From: Ruminococcus sp. AM36-2AA
GTDB taxonomy: Bacteria; Bacillota; Clostridia; Lachnospirales; Lachnospiraceae
Length of the DNA: 64,000 bases
NCBI RefSeq assembly: GCF_003461955.1
Contig: NZ_QTYB01000001.1
Location: forward strand, 426,332-490,331
Reading direction: 5' to 3'
In this document: positions 11,301-22,500 of the stretch, piece after piece
Position numbering within the stretch: position 1 is the stretch's first letter
Layout: each line of letters starts with the position of its first letter
The notes under the pieces: generated by a model
What the model was told of the DNA's origin: nothing
Database searches by the model: none
Seen by the model: only the letters and a program-made list of their open reading frames with translations
Program-made: the position numbers and the translations under genes

Positions 11301-12338
11301 GCAGATGAAGGTATTATCAAGAAATTAACTTCCGAATTAGTCTATTCCGATTATATCAAAGCAAAAGAACGATATTCTATATATAATAAAAATTCTGAAG
11401 AATATCAAGATATTATTTGGTATGATGAATCAGATTATGCCAATAGTCTAAAACTTGGTTTAATGGGAAAGGTTATTGGAACCATAAATCCATTGAACGC
11501 TTATTTAGAATTTAAAGATCAGGACGATACTATTTATATACATGGAAATTTAGATACTTCATCAAACAGAATTTTATGTTCCGAATTACAAGTGCCAAAT
11601 AATACTAATTTAACTGGAACTATATCTTTAGAACCGTCTCAAGGAAAAATAATAATGAATAATGTTATGGTGGACGCTATAAAGAATTGTCATTCTCATA
11701 ATCAAATTCAGACTAATACTCTTGCATTACGCATAAATAGTACAAATATTTCTATGTATCAAGATCCTGATGCAGGATGGCAGCCATTAGGAACAAATAC
11801 TTATACAGATAGAACCCAGGCTCCTTCTTTAGGTACAAATTCTAATATGTATAACAGTTTGTATCTTGCAGGAGGGATTCAGTCTTTGGGTACATATAAT
11901 GTAACGACTAGCAGCGGAAATTCTATTTATGTTACAAAAGAAGGATATATCCGAAAGTATGTTGCGTCCTCTTCTTCTATGAGCTTAAAAAATCATATCA
12001 AAGAAATATCTTATGACGATGCAAAACCTTTATTAGATTCTCGTATATTTTCATTTAGATATAATTCGGAACTATATTCTTTAGAAAATCAGGAAGAATC
12101 AAAAAAAGATCGATATGGGTTTATTCTCGAAGATCTTGAAAAAACATTCCCAATGGCAGTCGAACATGATGAAGATGGATTACCCTCTTCTTGGTGTTTG
12201 CAAGTTGTGGTTCCAACGCATTTAGCAATTACAAAAGAACATGAGCATGAAATTAAGCAGCTAAAAATAGAAAATGAACAGCTTCGAAAGGAGCTTGACT
12301 TATTAAAGGAGGAAATTCATGAAATTTCAAAAAATTAA
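8379..12338 (+). CDS. Tail-associated protein (Tal / prophage endopeptidase-tail type) with S74-like C-terminus
   Basis: A 1,319-residue protein following Dit, where siphophages encode the central tail-tip or baseplate hub. Residues about 1-380 match the pattern of prophage tail/endopeptidase proteins. Residues about 488-645 look like an inserted jelly-roll carbohydrate-binding module. Residues about 650-770 are charged and helical. The C-terminus (about 1190-1319) resembles the S74 intramolecular chaperone: an LKNHI segment, a GFI.EDLE segment and a terminal coiled coil. The usual Asp and Arg of the cleavage motif are replaced (SSSMSLKNHI), so self-cleavage is doubtful. It starts at the ATG overlapping the Dit stop. 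Expected role: host-surface contact at the tail tip. Confidence 0.8.
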   Translation: MTTLVHNYDIYNRTEPSLIYLAKPGKRLYTVLNGVDTSTANIKWRTNDTAELTFTINKYVNGELLPEFGEVDEMMELYCSGIWFKIVDPPSIDNDSYQCTKEVTAESYEIGLSQYTLNEFNINNGEDSAYNLIYKKKMDKIEAIEKYPDRKDDQEFIDSYDSGKYYSVKLYDPDYEELSFLDLVLKHADVPGWKVGTVDHLEEAIAANKKAEAETDPEKKQELLSEAAKMLPNRICNFQVDDKSVFSFLTQEAATAYDCVFEFDTENMLINVHDIADFGKDTDIIIGFRNIQNKVSMSRDDSMVTQFYVDGLDDYGIDQANYGSSILTDLSYFAREPYMDDSLVKKYKEWADYRYNEDNIKSYMELSKSYNKQNEILAELRDRVPTDTVENNWFESKIDDLITAYNDNVAIINGLQSLYVDEDGNTDLQALKNSSDWSMYESIMNYTLPAIVAAIQAKDEDDKKDISDKITDNNVIKFSEYGNGNLLSNVNPVVIDTYWIPNGIDLADINTVLLEYDPTNSTTGSPSYGITRGIRFNKKKDGEFGVIQKKISITPDSKHTISCFVKSDVPCTFQLGYRTNGDNSSFTVQKISLNGLQTVWQKISYTFSTSSHLIDVCFKSNGSCTICGMQLELGESAKKFGYFIQSEDAMKSYETDWKLYGIDELETKISTYKKCMETLEKGGLNKPYQEGTDYEEDYANQMYQTYDDYKKLKAQAEAALKERQAEYDAARKPQDEVQSKRIKFAEAVTWEKYGKEYNNIYTDCNHEHIYSKFTEEELLILKTLTRQATYSNENIITTSLTTTESAVDKCKELYDDAVDELYAESHPQYEYTDEVENIYALPEFKEYHDQLNINDFIYLETDDNEYVKLRVTEISYNPCDMDESMDITFTSPTIYKTKRNDFNKILDAAINRSSHDGGTVQGVNKISDTSSYVINSDVIQRLFANPVFSTKTTGMTTGNSGDITANKIVTQLLNADEGIIKKLTSELVYSDYIKAKERYSIYNKNSEEYQDIIWYDESDYANSLKLGLMGKVIGTINPLNAYLEFKDQDDTIYIHGNLDTSSNRILCSELQVPNNTNLTGTISLEPSQGKIIMNNVMVDAIKNCHSHNQIQTNTLALRINSTNISMYQDPDAGWQPLGTNTYTDRTQAPSLGTNSNMYNSLYLAGGIQSLGTYNVTTSSGNSIYVTKEGYIRKYVASSSSMSLKNHIKEISYDDAKPLLDSRIFSFRYNSELYSLENQEESKKDRYGFILEDLEKTFPMAVEHDEDGLPSSWCLQVVVPTHLAITKEHEHEIKQLKIENEQLRKELDLLKEEIHEISKN

Positions 12339-13221
12339 AGTAAATGATGATAAAACATATTCCTGTTTTTATATCCATAAAGTCGATAGTAGTTATATAG
12401 AATTTTGTATTGTCGGAGATGATATTGCGGCAGTCAAAGATAGTTTTTCAAAAATTCATGAACTTACAACATACAATGAAGACGGAACTGTTAATTACAT
12501 CTCAAATCAGTATAACAAAATGACAGATGTTCGTATTTTTTTTGAATATATGGAATTGAAACTTGAAGAGATTGAAGACGAATCAGTCCTTACAGAAGTT
12601 GACAAAACTACATTAAAAGAAAATCCAAACGCAGAGAGATGGTTTGGTGGTATTCAGGTAAAAATTATTGCGTATGATGATATCAAGGATCAGGTAAAAG
12701 AAATTAGAGAAACATTAAAAATTGATGTGGATACATCAGCTATGAATCTTGATGATTATAGAAATTATATAATTGCTCAGATGTCAGATGCATGTTCTGC
12801 TGCTATTGAAAAAGGCGCAGAGGTTAAAACATCAAAAGGTGAAATTCAATTCTCATACTCTCTTACTGATCAATCAAATCTTAAAACTCTTGTTATGTCC
12901 GCAGCGGGTAGCGATCTTGATTGCCCGTATTACTCTTCTGATTCTCATTGTTATATCCTGACAAGTGAAGATATTATTGCGATTTGGATTGCATGTGAAT
13001 CTAATATCCTTGCACAGAGAGCTTATTATAATGCTCTTCTTGAGTATGTAAAAACGCTTTCAACTAAAGATGAAATTGCAAAAGTGACATATGGTATGGA
13101 ACTTCCAGAAGAATATAAAAATAAAATGGAAGAATCTGCTGCTTGTGGACAGGCTATTATTCAAGCTACATTAGCAAAATATAAAGGAAATAATTCAGAA
13201 ACTACAACAGACAATAAATAA
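12319..13221 (+). CDS. Phage protein of unknown function (tail module)
   Basis: A 300-residue acidic soluble protein, no family recognised. The start ATG lies within the end of the Tal gene (20-base overlap) and is preceded by a strong AAAGGAGGAA site, so translation is coupled. There is no signal peptide or membrane segment. The C-terminal third is helical. Its place between the tail-tip protein and the fibre genes suggests a baseplate component or assembly factor; that is inference from position only. Confidence 0.7.
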   Translation: MKFQKIKVNDDKTYSCFYIHKVDSSYIEFCIVGDDIAAVKDSFSKIHELTTYNEDGTVNYISNQYNKMTDVRIFFEYMELKLEEIEDESVLTEVDKTTLKENPNAERWFGGIQVKIIAYDDIKDQVKEIRETLKIDVDTSAMNLDDYRNYIIAQMSDACSAAIEKGAEVKTSKGEIQFSYSLTDQSNLKTLVMSAAGSDLDCPYYSSDSHCYILTSEDIIAIWIACESNILAQRAYYNALLEYVKTLSTKDEIAKVTYGMELPEEYKNKMEESAACGQAIIQATLAKYKGNNSETTTDNK

Positions 13222-13251
13222 GTGAAAAAATGAATAAAAGGAGAAATTTAT

Positions 13252-13653
13252 ATGAAAATGACAAACGGATTAATTGATGCACTTTTAACAGCACTCAGCC
13301 AGAAAGAATTTATTAGTGGAGCTACTAAACAGACTGGTTATGCAATCTATAGAAATTTACGGATTCTTACTGAAGAAAACAAAGATTATACAAAAATGAT
13401 TGGCGAACTCTTGAAAAAATACGGAAAAGAAAATGAAAATGGCGGATATTACATTGATCAGGATGATAAAGACGCTATGGATGCATTTTACAAAGAGCTT
13501 GTCCCTATCTCAAATATGATCGTAGACGTAAATTTATATCAGATTGACAAAAAAGACTTTGATCTTCCTTATTGCGAAACTGCTACCCCTCAGCAGTATG
13601 CTCTAATCGAGGAGTGTCTTGTAAAAAATGAACCTGAATCAGATGAAAAGTGA
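13252..13653 (+). CDS. Small phage protein of unknown function
   Basis: A 133-residue acidic, helical protein (MKMTNGLIDALLTALSQKEF...), with AAAAGGAGAAA before the ATG. No membrane segment or recognised domain. It sits 30 bases after the previous gene and 17 before the next, in the tail operon. A tail-accessory role is only suggested by location. Confidence 0.65.
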   Translation: MKMTNGLIDALLTALSQKEFISGATKQTGYAIYRNLRILTEENKDYTKMIGELLKKYGKENENGGYYIDQDDKDAMDAFYKELVPISNMIVDVNLYQIDKKDFDLPYCETATPQQYALIEECLVKNEPESDEK

Positions 13654-13670
13654 TTGGTGTGATATGAAAA

Positions 13671-14120
13671 ATGGATATTAAAAATTTCATAAAATATTTA
13701 TTGCTATTTACATTCTCCGGATATATATATGTATGTCTTGAAATATTATTTCGTGGTCGAAGCGATATCACTATGATGTTCTGTGCATCTATCTGTGTTA
13801 TTCCAATGGTTATATTAAACAACAAATTCACATATGAAATGGATTTTTTATTACAAATTATCCTATGTACTATATTTGCCACGATTATTGAATTTATATT
13901 TGGAATTATTTTTAATACAGATTATCACATTTGGGATTACAGGAATATGCCTTTAAATTTATATGGAATGGTATGTTTGCCATTTTCATTTTTATGGATG
14001 TTTATAGCATCTTTAGTAATTCCTCTTATGGATTGGATAGATTATTATATTTTTAATTATCGTCCGGATACAAAACCATATTATAAAATATTTGGTAAGA
14101 AAATATGGCAAATGAAATAA
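13671..14120 (+). CDS. Four-helix membrane protein, CmpB/PF06541-like, in the tail module
   Basis: A 149-residue protein with four hydrophobic segments at about 5-25, 33-50, 58-81 and 97-122, with WDYRNMPLNLYGM between the third and fourth. That loop pattern is typical of the 'putative ABC transporter permease' family PF06541 (ABC_trans_CmpB), small membrane proteins also found in phages and not proven transporters. There is no ATPase partner nearby. Within a tail operon it could be a holin-like or superinfection/injection membrane protein, but a separate phi LC3-type holin lies at 36,467. A hairpin follows at 14,131. Confidence 0.65.
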   Translation: MDIKNFIKYLLLFTFSGYIYVCLEILFRGRSDITMMFCASICVIPMVILNNKFTYEMDFLLQIILCTIFATIIEFIFGIIFNTDYHIWDYRNMPLNLYGMVCLPFSFLWMFIASLVIPLMDWIDYYIFNYRPDTKPYYKIFGKKIWQMK

Positions 14121-14130
14121 AGTAATTATG

Positions 14131-14157
14131 GAAGAGGCTGGCTCGTGCGGTCTCTTC
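14131..14157 (+). terminator. Hairpin after the membrane protein gene
   Basis: GAAGAGGC (14131-14138) pairs with GTCTCTTC (14150-14157), one G-T wobble, followed by TGTTTTAT. It is a weak intrinsic terminator or attenuating hairpin between the membrane protein and the next fibre gene. Confidence 0.45.
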
Positions 14158-14187
14158 TGTTTTATATAGAAAAGGAGGTCAAAATTA

Positions 14188-15840
14188 ATGGCTGACTTAA
14201 TTGTAAAATCAGAAGAAATAATCGATGGTGTTAAACTTGATGATAATTCTATTGGTTATTTTAATTATAAAACATTAGCAAATAAGCCTAAATCAGATGT
14301 TACTTTAGCTAAAGCTGGATGGTTTGCTGACTCAGAAATTGTTGGAGAAAAATTCGATCTAATTTTTGATGATAATGACACTCATTCAAAAGAAAATCCC
14401 GATGTTAAGGATGAATTTATAAGTAAAATCATAAATAAAAATCCTATTAGATCTGTAAATTATGATGGACCACTTTCTGGTAATGGTTATAGTACAAAAG
14501 GAGTTTTTGTCGATTTAAAAGAAGGCTTTATACATACGCCAGGATTATATACTACAAATTCAAAAGCTTATATACGTGGCGATATAACAGCTACAAATCT
14601 AACATTAAATGATGGAGTAACAATTCCGGCAAGTAAAATAGATACATTACATAAGGTTGCTACATCTGGAAATTATGAAGATTTAAATAGCAGACCTGTG
14701 GTATTAGAGTTAGATCATGCTTATGGCAATTTAACAGATAAAGAATTACCTGGAATATCAGTCACATCTGATGGTAAATTAACTGCAAATAATGCTGATC
14801 TTAGCGGAATATTTGCCGGGACATTTAATGGCAAAGCAAATATTTCTAGTGGGAATATTGGCGGAGTAACTATTAATGAAGATGGGAAGTTAATTATTCC
14901 AGCAGATCAAATTACAGGATTAACAAAATTAACTGGTGAAAAAGGTGAAATTGATTTAAACGCTGGAACATTTAATTTCGGATTAAATAATTTTGTTTTT
15001 AATAATGATCCCATAAATAGTGATGGTGGTGCATTCTTTATTATTCGTCCAACTGGGGAAGAAGCGGTTTCTGCATGGATGGACAATACAAATACATTAT
15101 ATTTTAAAAAAGAAGTAGATAACGATTATTATCAATCTTCTATATCAACAACAACATTAGGATTCTTAACAGACACGGATTCATCTAGTTACTCAATAAA
15201 TAAAATATCATTTACAAATAATAATACTACTTGTTCAATTGTATTTGATGGAAAAAATATTAAACTAGATAGCCCTCTTTTCTTAGATCATTATGAAAGA
15301 GCGCAATCTGAAACTAATAGAATTTGGCGTAGGCCAATAGCCTCTGTAGGGTCTGATGGATTAAATATTGGTTATATGAAAGCTAAAACAAGTTCTGGGG
15401 GAACAAAACAGGTTGCCATCAAAGGTCAATGGGGAAAAGAGGACGTAAACGGAACCCCGATAAGTAATCAAGGCGTATGGGATAGTGGATTACAATATAT
15501 CAATATTGACTCCACCTCTGATATACGTCTTAAGGAAAATATTAAAGATTCTACTATTTCTGCATTACCGGTAATTATGGATATGAAAGTTCGTGAATTT
15601 GATTGGAAAGAAACGAAAGTTCATCAGTCGCTTGGTTTAGTCGCTGATGAAATCGAGGAGCTTGATCCTCTCCTAACTATTGGAGGAGGTTATGAAAGCG
15701 ATGGATCTATAAATATTAAAAGTATCGACCGTCTTTTATTAACAGAATATGCGATTAAAGCGATCCAAGAGCAGCAAAATATTATTAACAAACAACAGAA
15801 AGAAATCAATACTTTAAAACAAGTTTTAAATATAAAATAA
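14188..15840 (+). CDS. Tail fibre / receptor-binding protein with C-terminal S74 chaperone domain
   Basis: A 550-residue fibre protein. The N-terminal and middle parts are beta-rich with repeated Asp/Asn/Gly, as in trimeric fibres. From about residue 442 the motif STSDIRLKENI marks an S74 intramolecular chaperone (endosialidase/fibre type), in which the conserved Ser releases the chaperone after folding. The domain ends in a coiled coil. Its last ~140 residues are clearly paralogous to the C-terminus of the 985-residue fibre at 30,909. AAAGGAGG precedes the ATG. Likely role: cell-surface recognition; the ligand is unknown. Confidence 0.82.
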   Translation: MADLIVKSEEIIDGVKLDDNSIGYFNYKTLANKPKSDVTLAKAGWFADSEIVGEKFDLIFDDNDTHSKENPDVKDEFISKIINKNPIRSVNYDGPLSGNGYSTKGVFVDLKEGFIHTPGLYTTNSKAYIRGDITATNLTLNDGVTIPASKIDTLHKVATSGNYEDLNSRPVVLELDHAYGNLTDKELPGISVTSDGKLTANNADLSGIFAGTFNGKANISSGNIGGVTINEDGKLIIPADQITGLTKLTGEKGEIDLNAGTFNFGLNNFVFNNDPINSDGGAFFIIRPTGEEAVSAWMDNTNTLYFKKEVDNDYYQSSISTTTLGFLTDTDSSSYSINKISFTNNNTTCSIVFDGKNIKLDSPLFLDHYERAQSETNRIWRRPIASVGSDGLNIGYMKAKTSSGGTKQVAIKGQWGKEDVNGTPISNQGVWDSGLQYINIDSTSDIRLKENIKDSTISALPVIMDMKVREFDWKETKVHQSLGLVADEIEELDPLLTIGGGYESDGSINIKSIDRLLLTEYAIKAIQEQQNIINKQQKEINTLKQVLNIK

Positions 15841-15853
15841 GGAGGTGCGATTA

Positions 15854-16573
15854 TTGTACACTCTAAAAATTTCAGACGAAAATACAGTGACTACAACTGT
15901 AAAAGAAAAAATTGTAGAACGCAGTAATTATGTTGACAAAATTCAAATAATTGTAGATCGTTTGTATCGAGAGCAAATTGATATGAGCAATGATACTACT
16001 GTATGGATGAAATACAAATTACCTATTACAAATAAGATTAAAATGACACAATTAGTAATTAATAATTCAGCTTACGAAAATGATTATATTCAGTATCTTA
16101 TTCCTGCGGACGCCTATCTTACAGCTGAGGCTGGAGATATCGAAGTATCATTCACATTTCTTAAATTAATTCAAAATGAAGATGAATCTACTACTTCTTA
16201 TATTCGTAAAACCACATCTGGTGTTATTCATATTTCTCCTCTTGCAGAATTTGACAAATATGAACCTTCCGAAATGTTTGATGAAATCGATCAAAGACTT
16301 CTTATGCTAATTGCGAAACAGAAGGATCTTGAATCATTAAATAAATCTATTTATAACAATATGATTAAGGATGTTCGATTAGATACAGAAAAAGAAAAGA
16401 TTACACTTGTCAATAAAGAAGGCGAAGATACTGGAGACGGAATTCAAGTATCAGACCTATCTACAATTGTATCCAAAGACCTTATTGGAAAAGATCCGGA
16501 CGGAAATCAAGATGGCGTTATTGATTTGGATAAAGTTCCAGATCTTCAAAGCCTAGATTTATTATTAAAATAA
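15854..16573 (+). CDS. Baseplate/fibre protein with BppU-like N-terminus
   Basis: A 239-residue protein. The Shine-Dalgarno GGAGG at 15841-15845 sits 8 bases before TTG 15854, so I prefer this start to the in-frame GTG at 15845, which overlaps the ribosome site. Residues about 1-125 look like the beta-rich N-terminal domain of baseplate upper proteins (BppU_N) that dock fibres to the tail. A helical linker and an acidic C-terminus follow. The same kind of N-terminal domain appears in the next, giant protein, so the two probably share the baseplate. Family call is moderate. Confidence 0.68.
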   Translation: MYTLKISDENTVTTTVKEKIVERSNYVDKIQIIVDRLYREQIDMSNDTTVWMKYKLPITNKIKMTQLVINNSAYENDYIQYLIPADAYLTAEAGDIEVSFTFLKLIQNEDESTTSYIRKTTSGVIHISPLAEFDKYEPSEMFDEIDQRLLMLIAKQKDLESLNKSIYNNMIKDVRLDTEKEKITLVNKEGEDTGDGIQVSDLSTIVSKDLIGKDPDGNQDGVIDLDKVPDLQSLDLLLK

Positions 16574-16585
16574 AAGGAGTATGCT

Positions 16586-19500
16586 ATGTCATTTAAAGAT
16601 TCAAAGGAAAAAATAATTACGGCTAACTCAGCACAAATAGCATCTTTGACTGCTGACTTAGCCGAATCCGTAGAAACAAATGATAATTATGAGACAGTTG
16701 ATGGATACGACTATTATCCACAATATTCTGATAATAAATATTCTACGGTTGATAATAATAAAAATATAACTATGGACGCCACTCAAATTAATATCACACA
16801 AGAATCTAATAGTCAATTCATTCCATTTCAGATTCCAAGATATTATGATGGTATTGACCTTTCCAATATGACTATTTGTATTCGATATGCAGATAGATTG
16901 AATGGTGATATTGTTGGAGAGTATCCAGTAATTAATGTAATTCGAAATGATACATATATTCGATTTGGATGGTTGATTGATGACAAATTGACACAAAATG
17001 CTGGTGATTATATTTTTGAAATACGTGCCACAGGACAAGTACCTGTATCTGATAATAAACTTGTTAATTATGCATGGAGTACAAGACCAAACGGTAAAAT
17101 CAATGTATTACAAGGTATTAATATTAACGGGGCAATTGAACCATCTGATTCTGGATGGATGACGGCATTTGAAAAAAGAATTATTAACTATACAGAAGAT
17201 GCTAAAAACGCAGCAAAACAGGCCGCTGCTTCTGCTTCAAGTGTGGATGTCGACAATATTGCAAATTCGGTTATTAATAAAGTAACCGATAATTTTAATA
17301 AAACGTCTTCTTTAGAAAACTATTATACAAAAAGCGAAATCAATGATCAAAAATCCGGAATAGATAATAGTCTTTCAAATATTAATTCGGAGATTAATAA
17401 TGTAAAAGAATCTATACAAAATATTGATGGATTAGCCAACCTTGATGTCTCATATAACAAAGAAAATCAGAAGCTTTCTTTATTATATAAAGATTCAAAG
17501 AAAGAAGTCGCCAATGCTATAATTGATATTGACAGTCTTTCAAAACTACAAGTAAGATATACAACTTCTGATGGAAAAGGCGTATTAAGTTTTTATCAAG
17601 AAAATATTGAAGATCCAATTACATCTGTAGAATTAGGATCTATTGATCCATCTGCTGAATGGATATCTTCACATATTACTCCGATTAGTAATAGTATTAA
17701 TTCTATTCAAAAACAGCAGACAGAGGATGAAAAGAAAATCACAACACTGACATCTTCTGTAAAGGAAATAAAACGTGCCAATACAAATCGCGACAATAAG
17801 ATTAAGACCAATGAAGATGCTATTTTGGAGATAAGAACATCTGTAAGCGAAATTCCACAACTCAAAGAAAGCGTATCTCAAGCAACAAATACGGTTGCAA
17901 ATATGAAACAGACTGTTGACGGAAATAAAGAAGCCGTAGATACTTTAGGAACAAATTTTGATGACTTAAAAAAAGAAGTCGATAAACTAAAAGAAAATCC
18001 GGCAGCTTCAGAATATGATGTAAATTATGAAGGAAGCACATTTTCATGGATTAAGGATGGAGAAGTGTTAAAAACATTTAAGATAGAAGGTGGCGGTGGA
18101 CAGACTACTACTTCTACTTTAACCATAGAACGTATTACTCAGGCAGATGCTATTTTCTTATTGGGGAATAAAGCTATTATCGAATATACTTGGTCATCTG
18201 TGGATAATGTTGGTGATTCTACTGGAATAGGCACAGCGGTATGGAAAGTAGATAATACTACCGTATCTACTTCAACCGTTGGACAAGGTAAAAATAGCAT
18301 TGATCTTACTAATTATCTTAAAACAGGAACAAATTCTATCAGACTGTCTATTACCGATAGCGTTGGTACCTTATCAACAAAAACTTGGACAATCACTATT
18401 GTTGATTTCAAACTTGAAAGTTCTTTTGATGATACACTCTTCTATTCTGATGAAGTATCATTTAGGTATATTCCATATGGAAATATTAATAAAACAGTAC
18501 ATTTCATTCTTGATGGAAATGAATTAAGTTCTGTAAATACTTCTGCTTCCGGAAGACAGTTGTCTTATGTACTCACTAAGCAATCTCATGGTGCACATTC
18601 ACTTAAAGTTTATATGACAGCTACTGTAAATAATCAAGATATCAAATCAGATACGATTATTAAAGATGTTATTTGGGTAGACCCAGATGATAGAACTCCT
18701 ATTATTGGATGTTCTATGCAGGAATTTACTGCAAAACAATATCATGCTACAAGTATTAATTATGTTGTATATGATCCGGACCACAACCCGGCAACCGTAA
18801 AATTATCAGTTGACGGAAATACAGTATCTACTCTTTCTGTAAATCGTACACAGCAGATCTGGAGTTATAAAGCAAGCACTGTTGGAAAACATGATTTAAC
18901 AATTTCTTGTCGAAAAGTAACAAAGATACTTAAGGCTACTATTAAAAAACTGGATATTGATGTCGAGCCTATCACAGCAAACCTTGAGTTTGACTTTAAT
19001 CCAGTAGGATTATCAAATAATGATGTGAATAGATTATGGAAAGATAGCAAACATCCAGAAGTCACACTTACTGTATCCGATAATTTTGACTGGACAAATG
19101 GTGGATATCAGATTGATGACAAGGGAGATCAGTATTTTTGTGTAAAAGCAGGAACAAAAGCCACCATAAACTATAATTTGTTTGGGAAGGATCCTAAACA
19201 AACTGGTTCCGAATTTAAGATAATCTTTAAAACTAAAAATGTAAGAGACGCATCCGCAACATTTTTATCATGTATTTCTGCATCAGATGATAAGCCAGTT
19301 GGATTGGAAATGAATGTACATGAAGCGTATATCAAATCTTCTGTGGACAATCTATACTTCCCGTACAGCGAAGAGGATGTCATCGAATATGAGTTTGATA
19401 TTAATGCTCTTGATACTAAAAAAGCCACCACTTCTATAATAATGACATATGAAGATGGCTGTGGCGGAAGACCAATGATTTACGATAATACACATAGATT

Positions 19501-22500
19501 ACATCAGTATACTCCAGTCCCTATCACCATTGGATCCGATGATTGCGATGTGTGTATCTATAGAATAAAGGCATATTCTGCAGCTTTAACAGACTCTGAT
19601 ATATTAGCAAACTATATTGCCGACGCAAGAGATTCTGATGAAATGGTTGCTCGTTATGAACGGAACCAGATATATGATGAAAATAATACTCTTACCCCGG
19701 ATTCTGTAGCAAGAGCATGTCCTAATGTTAGAGTTATTAAAATTGAAGCTCCGTACTTTACAAATGACAAAAAGGATTTTGTAAAAGGAACTTCTGTAGA
19801 ATGTATCTATAAGAACGGTGATCCAAAATTAGATAATTGGAAATTCAATAATGCATATCATGCAGGACAAGGTACTACTTCAAATGAGTATGGATTTGCA
19901 GCAAGAAATATGGATTTAATTTGTTGTGCCGATGGTGTACATCAAATCAATAGCAAAATTCCTCTTGATACAGAATACAAAACAGAACTTATCCTTGGAG
20001 ATGGAACAAAATATTCTGATGGTACTGGTAAAATTACATTAACACGTAACTCTGTGCCTAATAACTGGCTTAATATTAAAACAAATGTAGCTAGTTCTGA
20101 AATGTCTAATAATGCTCTTCTGCAAAAAAGATATAATGATTATCTTCCATACTCTACTCCTGCTTCTCGTAGAGACCCAAAGATTAAAAATAGTATGGAG
20201 TTTGTAAATTGTGTTGTTTTCTTAAGAGAGACTAATGCAGATATATCTACACATAGAGAATTTTCAGATAACGAATGGCATTTTTATAGTCTGGGAAATA
20301 TTGGAGATTCTAAAAAAGCGGATGTGACCAGAGCTTATGATCCAGATGATATGAACGAATTTTGTATTGAAATCTCTGATAACACTCTTCCAAACTCTGC
20401 ATTCCAGACAGGAGTAATGGATCCTGATGGAACAATGAAATATCCTATTTCTAAAGAAGAATGGAAAACAGGGAATACTGCATATGATAATCTTTATAAT
20501 AATTGGGACGGATCATTTGAGTTTAGATATGATTGTTGTGGAGACACAAAGGATGGATCTGCCATTTCTACCGACGCAGAAAAAGAAAAAATCCGTACAA
20601 AGAATCGTCAGATATGGAGAGATTTTTATGAATTTGTAATTACTTCTTCAGATGATGATTTCAAAGCACATATTAGTGACTGGATGATTAAAGATGCTCT
20701 TTTATATATGTATCTGTTCACTCTTAGATATACTATGATTGATAATAGAGCTAAGAATATATTCCCACATTGGGCTAAACATTATATTTCTCAAACAGAA
20801 GCTTCTACCTTAGGTGAGAAAGCAAAATATTATATAATAAACGATTCTGCGGCAGCTATAAATAATGGTTATAGATTTGATTTTTGGGATTATGATAATG
20901 ACACAGGTTTAGGCATTAATAACTCAGGAGAGTTAACAATGTCATATGGCAAAGAAGATACTGATTATAAGACAGATGGCGATCCGAATTCAGGGTATAT
21001 CTTTAATGCAGCTGAAAGTGTAATATGGTGTAGAACCAGAAAATTAATGAAATCAGATCTCCGTAAAATGTATCAATCACTTCCACAAAATTGTTTTAGC
21101 GCAGAACATCTTATTAATGAATTTGATGCTTGGCAGAATCAATTCCCAGAAGAACTTTGGAGATTACATTTTGAAAGACTATATTTTAGAACTTATGAAG
21201 GAGTTACACTGCCTGGTAAAACAGAAGTAACAAAAACAGACCGATTCCTTAAAGAAATGATGAACGGTAAGAAAAAATACCAGCGTAGACAATGGGAACG
21301 TGATCAGCATTTCTATATGGGAAGCAAATTTATACATACCGATATTACTTCTGACCAGATTATGTTTAGATGTAACACTCCAAAAGATGCTGTAGTAAAA
21401 CCGGATTATACATTAAAGATTGTGCCGTATTCTGACATGTATGTATCGGTATTATATGGCAACTCTTCTGATGTTACTCAGGTACGTGCTAAAGCCGGAC
21501 AAGAATATGAATTAAAAACTAATCTTACAAACATGGATGATACTGCAATTCTTATTTATGGCGCATCCAGAATTCAGGCACTTAATGACTTGTCTGCATG
21601 CTACATCCATGATAATGACTTCTCTAAAGCTTCTAAATTAAAGACTCTTATTATAGGAAACAATACTGAGGGATATCAAAACTCATTCTTAACAAATCTT
21701 AATATGGGCAATAATACTTTGCTCGATACTCTTGATATTCGGAATTGTCCAAATCTTACAGGAACTATTAATTTATCAGCCTGTGAAAATCTTATAAGTC
21801 TTTATGCAGATGGAACTATCGTGACATCTGTATCATTTGCAAATCATGGAAAGATTACACATGTACATCTTCCGGAGACAATTAATAATCTAACATTCCA
21901 GAATCTTAAAAATCTTACAGATTTTAATATCGCATCATATAAGAATCTCGAAAAATTCATATGTGAGTCGTCCACATTTGACGCATTTAGTGTTGTTAAA
22001 GCGGCAATCGATACTCTTAAATCTGTTAGAATCACAGATATCAATTGGAATCTTGAAAACACAGATTTACTTAAAAAGTTAGCGAAGTTAATTGGCGAAG
22101 ATGAAAATGGTTCTACTACAGATCATTCTGTTCTTACTGGTCAGATTCATGTTCCGGTAATCAGAGCGCAGGAGCTAAAAGAATTTATTGGTACGGAAGA
22201 AGAAAGAGGAATTTGGCCAGATCTTGAAATTACTTATGATTCTATGATTGAACAGTTTACTCTTACTTTTATAAATGATAATGAGGAACATACAGTACTC
22301 GAAGTGCAATATGTTGATAAAGGTGCAGATGGAACAGATCCTGTTACACGAAAAGAAAATCCAATAGCAACTCCTACAAAAGCAAGTACGCAAAAGGAAG
22401 ACTTTACTTATAAAGGATGGGATGGATCACTTGAAAAAGTGTTCTCTAATCGTATTATTACGGCAGTATATACGAGTACAGTCCGCAAATATACAATTAA

